A stretch of DNA of 64,000 nt from Clostridium_I sp963725425 (GCA_963725425.1 CAVRYJ010000040.1:456647-520646); one strand, 5' to 3'; positions 45,359-55,088 are shown, counted from the first letter of the stretch. Translations and numbers: made by a program. Notes: generated from the sequence alone by a model not told the origin.

Positions 45359-47076
45359 TATTTAGTATATTTTACATGTAGAAGCTCATGAGCAAGACCT
45401 TCACCAGGTTTTCCAAAGTAACTGTCATACATTTTTATTATAGCAGTATTTTTATGAGATTTTCTCCTCTCAAGATGTTTATCTTGATTGTATAATACAG
45501 AGGCTCTTAAAGTTTTATAATTTACAATTTCTCTATTTAAAGCTGTTATATGAGGTTGGCCACCACCATTTACACATCCGCCAGGACAAGCCATGACTTC
45601 TATAAAGTGATATTGTTTTTCCTTCATTCTGTCTGACTTCATAAATTCAAATACATTAGCCGCACCATTTAACACAGCAACATTGTATTTATTTCCAGCT
45701 ATTTCAACAGTAGATTCTTTTATTCCTTTTAAACCTCTTACTTCAGTGTATTCTATATTGGATAGTTCCGCATTTTCAGCAAAATCTTTAGCGGACCTAA
45801 GTGCTGCTTCCATAACGCCACCTGTTGCACCAAAAATTGTACCAGCACCACTGTATTCACCCATTGCTGGATCAGCTATACTATCATCAAGGTCTGCAAA
45901 TTTAATCTTTGCATCTTTAATCATTTTAGCAAGTTCTCTTGTTGTGATTACTGCATCAATTTGTCGTAGACCATTTATTTCCCTTTCAGGCAGATCAGCT
46001 TCATATTTTTTATCATTACAAGGCATTACTGTAACCGTATATACATCTTTAGGATCAATTCCTGATATTTTAGGGTAATAAGTCTTTGTTGCAGTACCAT
46101 ATATCTGTTGTGGTGATTTTGCTGTTGAAAGATTTTCAAGTAATTCAGGAAAATAAATTTGAACCTGTCTTACCCAAGCTGCACAACAAGATGTAAACAT
46201 AGGGAATGGTCCATTGTTTTTTATTCTTTGAAGCAATTCAGTTGCCTCTTCCATAATTGTCATATCAGCACCGAAGTTTATATCAAATATTTTATCGAAG
46301 CCAAGAAGTCTTAAAGATGTATAAAGTTTACCAGTTACATCTTTCCCAAAACCCATGTTAAATAATTCACCCATAGCAGTTCTTATTGAAGGTGCCATTG
46401 CCACAATTACATGCTTTTTAGGATCAGCTAAAGCTGCATTAACCTTTTCTATATGAGGTTGTTCTGTAAGTGCAGCAACAGGACAGGCAATGACACATTG
46501 CCCACATAATAAACAAGTAGAATCATCAAAAGATTTATCACCTACAGTTCCAACTACTCTTTTACCGTCTTTCTTTATAAATTGAATGGAACAAGTTCCT
46601 GTGAATTCCTTGCAAGCGGCAACACATCTTCCACACAGTACACACTTAGTTCTATCTAAAACAATTGCTGAACTTCTAGCGTCAACGTATTCAGATTTAT
46701 CTTTCGGTAAAAATGGTGTTGTAGCTCTTGCTTTAGTTTTAATAACAAGTTTTAAGAATTCGCAGTCTTGTCTCCTTGAACATGGTCCACATTTAAATTC
46801 ATGTTTATCTAAAAGCATAGATACTCTCTTTTTTATTCGCTCATTTACAGTTTCAGTATTAGTCTGCACAACCATACCATCTTTAACCTTAGTTATGCAG
46901 GATAATAGACATTTTCCATCTACTTCTACAAGGCATACTGCACATTTGCCTGAATTTCCACAATCTTTCAAAAAGCATAAAGTAGGTATATCTACTCCAT
47001 TTTCTCTTGCTACTTCTAAGATAGTTTTGGTTTCGTCTGTTTGTATCTCTTTACCATTTATAACTACTGTAATCAT
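45358..47076 (-). CDS. hydA: [FeFe] hydrogenase, monomeric ferredoxin-dependent (CpI type)
   Basis: 572 residues from ATG 47076 (GGGAGGGT upstream). Order: N-terminal [2Fe-2S] domain (CFLKDCGNSGKCAVC), His-ligated [4Fe-4S] (HEFKCGPCSRRQDC), two ferredoxin-type clusters (CVLCGRCVAAC, CLLCGQCVIACP), then the H-cluster domain. Its motifs are L1 MFTSCCAAW, L2 MPCNDKKYE and L3 MACPGGCVNGGGQP. It reduces protons with electrons from ferredoxin during fermentation. Compared with CpI from memory, L1 reads CCAAW instead of CCPGW; the cluster Cys and the proton-relay Cys remain. Confidence 0.95.
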   Translation of the reverse strand: MITVVINGKEIQTDETKTILEVARENGVDIPTLCFLKDCGNSGKCAVCLVEVDGKCLLSCITKVKDGMVVQTNTETVNERIKKRVSMLLDKHEFKCGPCSRRQDCEFLKLVIKTKARATTPFLPKDKSEYVDARSSAIVLDRTKCVLCGRCVAACKEFTGTCSIQFIKKDGKRVVGTVGDKSFDDSTCLLCGQCVIACPVAALTEQPHIEKVNAALADPKKHVIVAMAPSIRTAMGELFNMGFGKDVTGKLYTSLRLLGFDKIFDINFGADMTIMEEATELLQRIKNNGPFPMFTSCCAAWVRQVQIYFPELLENLSTAKSPQQIYGTATKTYYPKISGIDPKDVYTVTVMPCNDKKYEADLPEREINGLRQIDAVITTRELAKMIKDAKIKFADLDDSIADPAMGEYSGAGTIFGATGGVMEAALRSAKDFAENAELSNIEYTEVRGLKGIKESTVEIAGNKYNVAVLNGAANVFEFMKSDRMKEKQYHFIEVMACPGGCVNGGGQPHITALNREIVNYKTLRASVLYNQDKHLERRKSHKNTAIIKMYDSYFGKPGEGLAHELLHVKYTK

Positions 47077-47270
47077 TTTTACCCTCCCAAAAGCAATTTC
47101 AGAATACCAAGTTATTATAACATATTTTTTTGTAGTATAATCACTGATACAAAAGATTGTTAAAAAAAATACTAACTCCCACAAAATTCATTATATTGTA
47201 GCTCAAAATAGTTGTGACCAAAATAGTGCAACTATTTATAAAACATCACTGAAATTTCGAGAATATTTTT

Positions 47271-48872
47271 TTACAAGGTGCCGGATTTTAAAATTGAAAT
47301 CATAAGGTAAAAACCCATCAAAGCTGCGATAATGAAACCACTTATACCAATGATAGATATGTTATAGATTTTAGGACCAATATTGGTTCTTAATATAAGT
47401 GAAGAACCAACTATCATGGAGGATATGATAACGGCAAAAACCATTCGATTAACCATTCGGTGTAGATTTTTAATTGGCTGATCCAGATTATTGTGATTAA
47501 GTTGAATTTTGGCTCTTCCACTAATAAGACTATCTGAAAGTTCAATGAATTTCGAAGGAGCAGAAGAGGAATCTCTCAGGAATTTAAAGCTATGTAATAA
47601 AAGTTCATCTAAATCAAAATCTTTAAAAATTAAATTTTTATTATGGGATTTAATATATGGAATAATCAAATCCATTAGGGCTAAATCTGGAGATATTTTA
47701 AACAATACTCCCTCTGTTATAACAATACCTCGAACAAGTATAGTTAGCTCCTTGGGTAATTTTATATTGTTGCGTTTCGTTATATCTAAGATATCCTTAA
47801 ACATTAAGGATATCTTTATGTTTTTTATGGAGGTTGAAAGATACATATTAAGCATATAATCTACATCTTCATAAAGAGAGTTTCTATTGATATATCCCTG
47901 CCGTACACCCATGGACATAAGTATGGATACAAGCATATTAACATCACCATATGCTATGGCTAGAATAGCTTTATTAAGCGAACTTTTAAGTGATGATGAA
48001 AGACTTCCCATCATACCAAAATCTATATAACATATTTGATTTTCTCGAATAATAATATTTCCAGGGTGAGGGTCAGCGTGAAAAAATCCGTCTTCAAAAA
48101 TTTGCTTAAAATATGAAAGAGCAAGTTTTTTTCCAATATCATTTAGAATGTAGTTGTTTTTAGTAAGACTCTCTGTATCATCAATTTTGACACCAACTAT
48201 ATTTTCCATGGTTATTATTTTTTTAGTACAAAACTCTTCAACTATATAAGGACTTGATATATAAGAGATGTTTTTATTCAAATCCTTGAATTTTATTAGA
48301 TTAACAGCTTCATTTTTAAAGTTCAATTCCTGCTCTATGGATCTTAAGAGCTCATCAATTGCATCTTTTAAATCTATAACTGTATCTTGAAATCTAGTTT
48401 TAGTAAGCCTTACAATCTTACTTAAAATAGACAAATCCATATGCATAGCTTTTTCTATATTTGGACGTTGGATTTTAACAATTACAAATCTACCATCGTT
48501 TAATATAGCATCATGTACTTGGGCAATGGATGCAGAACCAATAGGATCTTTATCAAAATATAAAAAACTGTCAGCGATTGTTTTGTGAAACTCGCTAATA
48601 AAAAGTTGCTCTATGTCATTAAAATCTTCAATAGGCACACTGTCTTGAAGCTTTGATAGTTCTTCAATATATGCTTCAGGCAAGGCATCGGTTCTAGTAC
48701 TTAAAATCTGACCTATTTTTATGAAGGTAGGACCAAGTTCTTCGAAGGCTTTTCTTAAATTCACAGGAGAGTTTTGATTTTTATTCAACTTAGAGCCAAC
48801 AAAGAAACCAAAGCCGTAAGAAACGAAAACTTTAACAATTTGTCTTAGTCTAGTTACTGAATTTTTATACAT
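47271..48872 (-). CDS. AarF/UbiB (ABC1) family atypical kinase
   Basis: 533 residues from ATG 48872 (AGGAGAGA upstream). Motifs: FIKIGQILSTRTDALP (KxGQ), PIGSASIAQVH (Ala-rich loop), VIVKIQRP (Lys), HADPHPGNII and CYIDFGMMG (metal Asp). Two C-terminal helices (about 478-500, 510-530) anchor it in the membrane. In organisms with quinones the family supports ubiquinone synthesis; in clostridia, which lack it, the role is probably in lipid homeostasis. It pairs with the small gene upstream, as often seen in clostridia. Confidence 0.9.
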   Translation of the reverse strand: MYKNSVTRLRQIVKVFVSYGFGFFVGSKLNKNQNSPVNLRKAFEELGPTFIKIGQILSTRTDALPEAYIEELSKLQDSVPIEDFNDIEQLFISEFHKTIADSFLYFDKDPIGSASIAQVHDAILNDGRFVIVKIQRPNIEKAMHMDLSILSKIVRLTKTRFQDTVIDLKDAIDELLRSIEQELNFKNEAVNLIKFKDLNKNISYISSPYIVEEFCTKKIITMENIVGVKIDDTESLTKNNYILNDIGKKLALSYFKQIFEDGFFHADPHPGNIIIRENQICYIDFGMMGSLSSSLKSSLNKAILAIAYGDVNMLVSILMSMGVRQGYINRNSLYEDVDYMLNMYLSTSIKNIKISLMFKDILDITKRNNIKLPKELTILVRGIVITEGVLFKISPDLALMDLIIPYIKSHNKNLIFKDFDLDELLLHSFKFLRDSSSAPSKFIELSDSLISGRAKIQLNHNNLDQPIKNLHRMVNRMVFAVIISSMIVGSSLILRTNIGPKIYNISIIGISGFIIAALMGFYLMISILKSGTL

Positions 48873-48898
48873 CACTATCTCTCCTTTAGTTTAAAACT

Positions 48899-48930
48899 AA
48901 AAGCCCTAACATAGGTTGTTGGGGCTTTCT
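48899..48930 (-). terminator. Hairpin between phasin-like gene and aarF
   Basis: AAAGCCCTAACATAGGTTGTTGGGGCTTT region; stem of AAAGCCC and GGGGCTTT. Confidence 0.65.
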
Positions 48931-48946
48931 TAGGCATCTTAAATTA

Positions 48947-49240
48947 TTACAAAAGCTTTTCTTCAAGTTTTGCAAGCCTGTTTTGTATGTCAGTGATTTC
49001 ATCTTTTGTAGCGAAGTTAGCAGATTTTAAAATTTCAGCAATATCATCTTTAGAAACAGGTCTTATCTTTTCGCCCTTTTCAGTAATATTCTTTTTTAAT
49101 TCTTGAGATAGCTCCTTGCCTTCTTCTAGAGTGATTTTCCCTTTTACAACCATTTCATCTATTACTTTTGATGCTTTTTCATAGGTGTAAGCAGCTGAAC
49201 CAAGTCCTGCAAGGAGAGCATTTTTTAATTGGTTTACCAT
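48947..49240 (-). CDS. Phasin-family-like small helical protein
   Basis: 97 residues. NALLAGLGSAAYTYEKASKVIDEMVVKGK, then TLEEGKELSQELKK, and a C-terminal coiled coil (EITDIQNRLAKLEEKLL). This architecture matches the small phasin/PhaI-like or polyhydroxyalkanoate-granule-associated family that accompanies AarF genes in clostridia. It probably acts as an amphipathic membrane- or lipid-associated partner. Start ATG after GGAGG. Confidence 0.75.
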   Translation of the reverse strand: MVNQLKNALLAGLGSAAYTYEKASKVIDEMVVKGKITLEEGKELSQELKKNITEKGEKIRPVSKDDIAEILKSANFATKDEITDIQNRLAKLEEKLL

Positions 49241-49471
49241 AATTAATACACCTCCATTATATAATAATTATACCACAATCATATGAAATACATACATATT
49301 TGCAAATTTAAAATGTTATATAAATAAATACAACATTTGTTTAATGTTTACAAAAGAATGTTCGATAATATCATCATATATAATTTATTGTGTAATTTAT
49401 ATATGGTATACAAAATACATACTATAGATTTGATAAAGATTAGATGCTGATATATTTGTGGGGGTATATTA

Positions 49472-50521
49472 ATGAAAACCAAGAAAAAAGAAATGAATGT
49501 AAATGATTTAGAAGTAGGAATGGTAGCCGCTAAGGATATCATGTGTGAAGGTAAGATATTAATCGTAGAGGGAATTCCTATTACAGAACGTGCAATTCAA
49601 AGATTAAAACAAATATATTTTTATAATAAGATACAAATATATACTGACCCAGATCGTAATGAGTTAAAAATTGATCAAATGGAGAGTCTAGAGGAAAACT
49701 TTAATGAACTTACTGGTGATTTGTATATGATTTTTAGAGGGATGGAAAACTTACAGATTTCAGGAATAGATGAACTTAGAAACTTTGCGGTGAGAGTAAA
49801 AAATGAAGTAGATTTAACTAGTAATATTGTAAAGAACATTGTACTCAAAGGAAGTGGAGAAGATGATATATATAGGCACAGTGTTAATGTTTCTGCTCTA
49901 AGCCTAATTCTTGGAAGATGGCTTAATTTTGATGAAGTTCAGCTTAATTTACTAGTATATAGTGCAATTTTACACGACTTTGGTAAACTAAAAATAAATC
50001 AAAATATTTTATCAAAACAAGGACCGCTAACTAAAGATGAACTTAAAGAAATGAAATCTCACCCTGTACTTGGATATAATTATATTAGTAAAATACCTTT
50101 TCTAGATAAATCAGTGAGTAATGGAATACTTTTGCACCATGAAAGAGAAGATGGCTCTGGGTATCCATTTGGATTAAAATCAGATAGAATTCCACAGTTT
50201 GCAAAGATTATAGCAATTGCAGATGTTTTTGACGCAATTAATTCAAAAAGAGTTTATAGGGAAAAAAAAGCACCTTTTGAAGCGCTAGAGATAATTCAAA
50301 AAGATGAACTTGGGAAGTTAGATTTCCAATACTGCAAGGTATTTATAAACCATGTTGTAAATTTTTATATGGGTGAAACCGTTATACTTAGTAATGATAG
50401 GGTATGTAAAATAATTCAGGTTAACCCAGATAATTTACAAGCTCCACTTTTGCTAGATGGTTCAGAGTTTGTGGATCTTAATGACACAAAAGGTTTATTT
50501 ATAAGGGAAATGATTATATAA
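49472..50521 (+). CDS. HD-GYP domain c-di-GMP phosphodiesterase
   Basis: 349 residues. Residues 1-70 form a DUF3391-like N-terminal domain (VNDLEVGMVAAKDIMCEGK, ITERAIQRLKQI). The HD-GYP domain follows, with RHSVNVSALSL, ILHDFGKLKINQNILSK, HHEREDGSGYPFGL and IADVFDAINSKRVYR. All metal and GYP residues are present, so c-di-GMP hydrolysis is expected. There is no receiver domain; input is presumably the N-terminal region. GGGGG and TATT precede ATG 49472. Single gene before the tRNA. Confidence 0.92.
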   Translation: MKTKKKEMNVNDLEVGMVAAKDIMCEGKILIVEGIPITERAIQRLKQIYFYNKIQIYTDPDRNELKIDQMESLEENFNELTGDLYMIFRGMENLQISGIDELRNFAVRVKNEVDLTSNIVKNIVLKGSGEDDIYRHSVNVSALSLILGRWLNFDEVQLNLLVYSAILHDFGKLKINQNILSKQGPLTKDELKEMKSHPVLGYNYISKIPFLDKSVSNGILLHHEREDGSGYPFGLKSDRIPQFAKIIAIADVFDAINSKRVYREKKAPFEALEIIQKDELGKLDFQYCKVFINHVVNFYMGETVILSNDRVCKIIQVNPDNLQAPLLLDGSEFVDLNDTKGLFIREMII

Positions 50522-50569
50522 TATTGACATTATATATAAATTGTTATAAGATACTAAGGTAAAAGGTAT

Positions 50570-50646
50570 GCATCTATAGCTCAGTCGGATAGAGCAACGG
50601 TTTCCTAAACCGTGGGCCGGAGGTTCGAATCCTCTTAGGTGCACCA
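50570..50646 (+). tRNA. tRNA-Arg (CCU)
   Basis: Acceptor GCATCTA pairs with TAGGTGC, discriminator A and encoded CCA at 50644-50646. D-arm GCTCAGTCGGATAGAGC, anticodon arm ACGGT-TTCCTAA-ACCGT with CCT at the anticodon, T-arm with GGTTCGAATCC. A normal 77-nt cloverleaf decoding AGG. Confidence 0.95.
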
Positions 50647-51472
50647 ACATTAAACTCTGTAGTCTTAACGGATTATGGGGCTTTTAATTTTGCTTAGAAT
50701 TAGTGTATAAATGGTAATTTGGAGACTACCATATAAAAAAACACTTAAAATACTCTATAATTAATCAAAAAGATCTCCTGTATCATGAGAATATCCACAT
50801 TATTTACATACAAATTCATATGTAAGACCTCAACGTATAGACCTTAGGTATGAACTACTAGTAAAAGAAATTTCAGCTCCAAAGTCAGGACAGTGAAAAT
50901 AGTATAAGTCTAGAGCCTTGATATTAAAAGGTTTTAGGCTTTTTTATGTTATGGAACGTTAACAATAAAAGGTTGAAATAAAAGGAACGGTAGCATTTAT
51001 AAAAATAAGCTTTAAGATTGGTATATAAGGTGTTAATGTGCGTTATAGGCACGCATATTAACAAATATAGCATATATAAAAACTATGAAATCCAATATGG
51101 TATTGCATAGAAAATCAAAGCAATTTAAAGAAAATTGAAGTCTGATTTTCTTAATTTTTAAGCATTTCTATTTTGGTCAAAAAACATCCAATCACTGGAC
51201 AAGGGCAATTACAACTTAAAATCAGTTTTGGCTATTCACATAATTGGTCAAAATAAATGTTATGTTTATATTTAAGTATCAAAACGAAGGTTTATGGTAC
51301 TTATTTCCTTAGAGTGGGTTTTGTCGGTTTCGTTGGCTGTACCAAAGAATAAGTAAATTAACTTAAGACATTTCTAAATTAACCGATATAAATAGGGGTG
51401 TGTTCTTAAATTAATGAACCATTTAAACAATTTTACAAAGGAAAAAAATAAAATAAAAGGTGGTTAGTAAAA
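50647..51472. other. Long non-coding region after tRNA-Arg
   Basis: 826 bp without a supported gene. It holds a terminator-like AGCCT...AGGCTTTTTT (about 50922-50946), a strong inverted repeat (51031-51063), two TTGGTCAAAA motifs (about 51174 and 51246), and a TGGTAC/GTACCA pair (about 51295 and 51339) that could structure the leader of the next gene. Such a region 3' of a tRNA often marks an old integration site, but no repeat of the tRNA end was seen. Confidence 0.45.
51031..51063. repeat. 13-bp inverted repeat, operator-like
   Basis: TGTTAATGTGCGT, 7-nt loop, ACGCATATTAACA; 12 of 13 pairs match. No T tract, so more like an operator or RNA hairpin than a terminator. Confidence 0.5.
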
Positions 51473-51865
51473 ATGATAAAAACAATAAGTACACATGACG
51501 CATATGAATTAAATGTTGATGTTGATAGGAAGATAGTATACGAGGAATTTAAAGGAATGTTCACAAAACAGGCCGTAGCTGATATGAAGAATGATTATAA
51601 AACAAAGATTCTTCCTTTATTCAAAAACGATAAATGGGCTAAATTCTGTGATATGAGAAATTACAAATTATCAGATGGTCAAGAAGCATTAGGAGAATTT
51701 GTACAATATTGTACTGATAATGGTATGGCTCATGCATCTATCATCGTTGCTAGTGCAGTGGTTAAAATGCAAATGAACAGAGTTGGTAAAACCGTAGGAG
51801 TTACTCCCGTAGCATTTACAAGTGCAAAAGAAGGGGAAGATTACTTGAAAACAATGGGATATTAG
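51473..51865 (+). CDS. SpoIIAA/STAS-like protein
   Basis: 130 residues. The pattern YELNVDVDRKIVYEEFKGMFTK, then KWAKFCDMRNYKLSDGQEAL and VGVTPVAFTSAKEGEDYLKTMGY, fits the SpoIIAA-like (DUF3478/STAS-like) fold: beta-strand, helix, and a final F-x-x-x-x-x-A-x-x-W/Y-L helix. There is no obvious phosphorylatable Ser in the usual D-x-S context. Likely a small cytosolic or membrane-surface binding protein. The leader is unusually long, and a hairpin follows the gene before the TPP enzyme. Confidence 0.6.
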   Translation: MIKTISTHDAYELNVDVDRKIVYEEFKGMFTKQAVADMKNDYKTKILPLFKNDKWAKFCDMRNYKLSDGQEALGEFVQYCTDNGMAHASIIVASAVVKMQMNRVGKTVGVTPVAFTSAKEGEDYLKTMGY

Positions 51866-51870
51866 TACTA

Positions 51871-51897
51871 AAGGGACATCTTAAACGATGCCCCTTA
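51871..51897 (+). terminator. Hairpin between the STAS-like and TPP genes
   Basis: AAGGGACATC-TTAAAC-GATGCCCCTTA; may be a partial terminator that sets higher expression of the first gene. Confidence 0.6.
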
Positions 51898-52058
51898 CTT
51901 ATATGTTGCTAAAAGTAACAAATTAAGCTGAAATATTCGTGTTTTTATTTTCGATAGCATATAAGCACATATCATTTTAAGTACCCAAAATAACTGAGTT
52001 TTGCAATTAGGATATATTTTATATATTGAACTGTGAAATCATAACGGAGGAAAACCAA

Positions 52059-53671
52059 ATGAGAATAGCTGACGCAATAATAAAAGTTTTAGGAATTAAT
52101 AGAGTAAAATGTGTATTCGGTATCCCCGCAAGTACATTTGCGGGGATACTTGATGCAATGGATAATAATATCGAGTTTATAATTACTAAAAATGAAGCAG
52201 GTTGTTCATACTCAGCTTCAAGCTATGCAGAACTTTCTAATGAATTAGGTGTGTGTATGTTAGCAGGGGGAGTAGGCCTTAATAATGCGATTAATGGTAT
52301 TGCAAACGCTCAAAGGAATAAAGCTCCAATGCTTATTATTACTGGTAACGTAAGAAGGCCATATATTGGGAAAGGTGCTTTCCAAGAGTTTGACAATGCT
52401 TCAATGGTAAAAAGTATTACAAAATACTCTATAGAGGTATCAAAAGAAGAAGATGCTATAATTGAGCTTCAAAAAGCTATAAAGATTGCTCTTACTCCCC
52501 CATGCGGGCCTGTTCATATTTCAATCCCATTTGATGTACAAATGGCAGCTTTCGAAGGGGATATTAATTTAAATATGGCAATAACTAAACCCGTTAACGA
52601 TAATAAAGCTTTAGACCAATGTATTGAAGAAATAAACAAAACAAATAAGGGTTTGATTTTTATTGGAAGAGGTACAAAAGGTCTTTCTAAGGAAATTAAA
52701 GAATTAAGTCAAAAACTCTCATGGCCCATAATATCAACATCAAATGCAAAAGGAATTATAAATACTGATTATCCATATTATATAGGCAATTATGGATTCT
52801 GTAGTACTGACAGTGCAATTGATTATGTTGAGAAAGAGAAGATAGACTGTGTAATTTTTCTCGGTACGTCTTTAGGACAATGTGCAACAAGGGATTATAA
52901 TGATGTCCTCGTTACTGGAAGAAAGGTTTTAAGAATAGATTGGGATAAAAGAGAGTTTAATAGAATATTTAATGAAGATATTTCTGTTTGTTATGACTTG
53001 ATAGATGCAATGGGTGTACTTATAAACAGAGTAGATAAAAAACAAGAATCTTCTTTTATTAAGCATGAAATGAACAAACCGTATATTAAAGACCATACAG
53101 GTATATCTCTAAGGTTGTTATTTGAAAAATTCCCTGATATACTACCCCAATATACATGCTTACATGCAGATACAGGAGACTATTTTAATTATGTATATAA
53201 GTATCTGCCAATAAGAGAGGATATGTATCTTCATACAAGTCTTAATTATGGTTGCATTGGTACAGCTTTAGCAGGGGTTATGGGTTCTTATATGTATAAT
53301 AAGAAAATACCTTATGCTGTAATTGCAGGTGATGGAGCATTTTACATGAATGGAACAGAGATATTAACAGCTAAAGAATACAGTATGCCTATAATATACT
53401 TTATAATAAACAATTCAATGTTTGGTCTTATCAAAAATGGAATGAAAGCTCTATTTGGAAGAGATTATACCGGTAAGATTGTGTTTCAAAAAACAACATA
53501 GCATCAATTGCAGAGGCTATGGGGGTAGAGGCAATACAAATAACCGATTTAAGCCAGGTTGATGGTCTAAAGGAACTTATGACTAATAGAATTGCGCCTT
53601 TGGTTGTAGAAATAATTACTGACGGAACAGAGGTATTCATTGATAAAGATAGAATGAAAAAAGCGATATAA
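52059..53671 (+). CDS. Thiamine-diphosphate-dependent enzyme, acetolactate synthase/decarboxylase-like (frameshifted)
   Basis: ATG 52059 follows GGAGG. Pyr domain: CVFGIPASTFAGILDAMD, catalytic Glu in ITKNEAGCSYSAS, MLAGGVGLNNAINGIANAQ. Central domain 190-330. PP domain: GYIGTAL-like YGCIGTALAGVMGSY, then metal motif VIAGDGAFYMNGTEILTAKE and NNSMFGLI. A missing base in the A6 run (53488-53493) shifts the last 60 codons; with it restored, NIASIAEAMGVEAIQITDL completes a 537-residue enzyme. Unlike IlvB it has no regulatory partner nearby, so a decarboxylase or ligase role on a 2-keto acid is possible. Confidence 0.8.
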
Positions 53672-53683
53672 AGGAGCGATAAT

Positions 53684-54145
53684 ATGTATAAAGTATTTAA
53701 TGAACTAATGGGTAAATTAAAAGAAATAATTCCTATAGATGATCTTGCATATCTAACTGTTAAAAATGATGAAGAAGCCTTTGCATTTTATAAAAATGAT
53801 ACTAAAATGGGAGACATTGAAACATGGAAGAAATTTCATAGGGAAGACTACCCTACAATAATTAAGAATATACCTGTACTTATTAAATTAGTAAGTACTA
53901 AGAAATACATCGCAATTGAAAATACTCATAAAATGGTTCCAACACAAAAGGAATTCGAAGTGCTAAACATATATAGTATATACTTGTTTCCTATTGTTAG
54001 GGATTCTAAAGTAGTAGGGTTTGTGGATATTCCATACACATGTAATTTTCATGTAATTAATAAAGATACACTTGATAAAATTCAACTTTTAGTTAATGAC
54101 TACAGTAAGAAGATAATAGAAACAGTTTTAGAATATAATAAATAA
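53684..54145 (+). CDS. GAF-like sensory protein
   Basis: 153 residues, AAAGGAG before ATG 53684, 12 bases after the TPP gene, so same operon. Predicted alternating helix/strand pattern with VFNELMGKLKEIIPIDDLAY at the start, EVLNIYSIYLFPIVRDSKVV in the centre and a long C-terminal helix (DKIQLLVNDYSKKIIETVLEY). This is the look of a single GAF domain. No output domain is attached. It may sense the product of the preceding enzyme or act as an accessory subunit. Confidence 0.55.
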   Translation: MYKVFNELMGKLKEIIPIDDLAYLTVKNDEEAFAFYKNDTKMGDIETWKKFHREDYPTIIKNIPVLIKLVSTKKYIAIENTHKMVPTQKEFEVLNIYSIYLFPIVRDSKVVGFVDIPYTCNFHVINKDTLDKIQLLVNDYSKKIIETVLEYNK

Positions 54146-54218
54146 AAGTATAGAGGAATTAAATGAAACAGGAAAAATTAAAAATTATAAGCCTCTATTT
54201 GGGGTAAATAATAAATTT

Positions 54219-54315
54219 ATTTGTTGGCAAAATCATATTATTTAATTTTATTTGATGTTTTTTCAAATGCTTATAAGCTACTAACATCAGTAATTACATG
54301 CATTTATATAATTTG
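54219..54315. repeat. Diverged dispersed repeat, copy 2
   Basis: TTTGTTGGCAAAAT, A/T block, ATCAGTAATTACAT in the same order as 26863-26960; about two-thirds of positions agree by eye. Confidence 0.5.
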
Positions 54316-54351
54316 TAATTTCTTTGCTCTTTTATAACAGAACTATTTCAT

Positions 54352-54380
54352 TTGAGACTACTCACATAAAGTAGCCTCAA
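54352..54380. terminator. Terminator-like hairpin
   Basis: TTGAGACTACT-CACATAA-AGTAGCCTCAA followed by TTTTG; one A-C mismatch in the stem. Confidence 0.55.
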
Positions 54381-54951
54381 TTTTGTTATACCTTTATTTA
54401 AGCTACAGACGAGCTTGGAAGTTATTAATGAGCAATTGTAACATATGAAATAGAATACGTGTGCGAGTATACAAACGAGTTTAAGGGCACATGGCTAATA
54501 CTTAAAAATAATGGGTTATAATTGGGTTCCACTGATGAAAAAAAACACCTAAAACCAATATAAGATAGAATAACTGAAATTATAGTTCAGGATTTTCTCG
54601 TTATGCTGTTTAATAAATTATAGTTCCTAGATTAATTGTTTGTCCATATCCAACTGAGAAACATTATCAGAGATATTATGTCATAGATTATCAAGTTCTG
54701 TTTTTGCAATTTTTCCATATCATCAGAAATTTGATGAAGATAAAATTTTTCGAAGCCCTTGGGGTTGGGAACATTTATGTTATTTATATGGATTTATTCT
54801 ATTAATAGCATTTTGAACCTTATCCATAATGTTTTTATTCATTTCTCGAAAATTAAATCATTATAACTATAAAGAAAGATAAAATTAGTACGATAAAATT
54901 TAAAAAGGAATATTTATGCAAGGATGCAAATTTATAATTTGGAGGTACACT

Positions 54952-55029
54952 ATGAAAAATTGCTTTAACTACTATTATAATTTAAGTCAGATAAAGTCAT
55001 TACAACGTCATATAAGGAATATCATATAA
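54952..55029 (+). CDS. 25-residue leader peptide candidate
   Basis: An ATG with a perfect TTGGAGGT ribosome site 6 nt upstream encodes a Tyr/Asn-rich then basic peptide (MKNCFNYYYNLSQIKSLQRH plus five residues). It ends 60 bp before the start of the large surface-protein gene. It may be a regulatory leader or a small basic protein. The ribosome site is the main support. Confidence 0.4.
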   Translation: MKNCFNYYYNLSQIKSLQRHIRNII

Positions 55030-55088
55030 ACTCTATTTATCAAATTAACAAATTTTCACACACCTCATTATTGAAAGGAGCTATCACA

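Larger units (their letters stand above)
54146..54951. other. Intergenic region with dispersed repeat and minus-strand coding relic
   Basis: About 800 bp. 54219-54315 repeats 26863-26960. A hairpin follows (54352-54380). Between about 54560 and 54850 the minus strand has stop-interrupted coding-like pieces (VPNPKGFEKFYLHQISDDME), probably a dead gene I cannot name. No c-di-GMP or other riboswitch consensus was found ahead of the surface protein. Confidence 0.4.

Noticed and set aside
54146..55088. c-di-GMP riboswitch ahead of the surface protein
   Set aside because: Neither the GEMM-I core motifs nor a class II pseudoknot layout could be found by eye.
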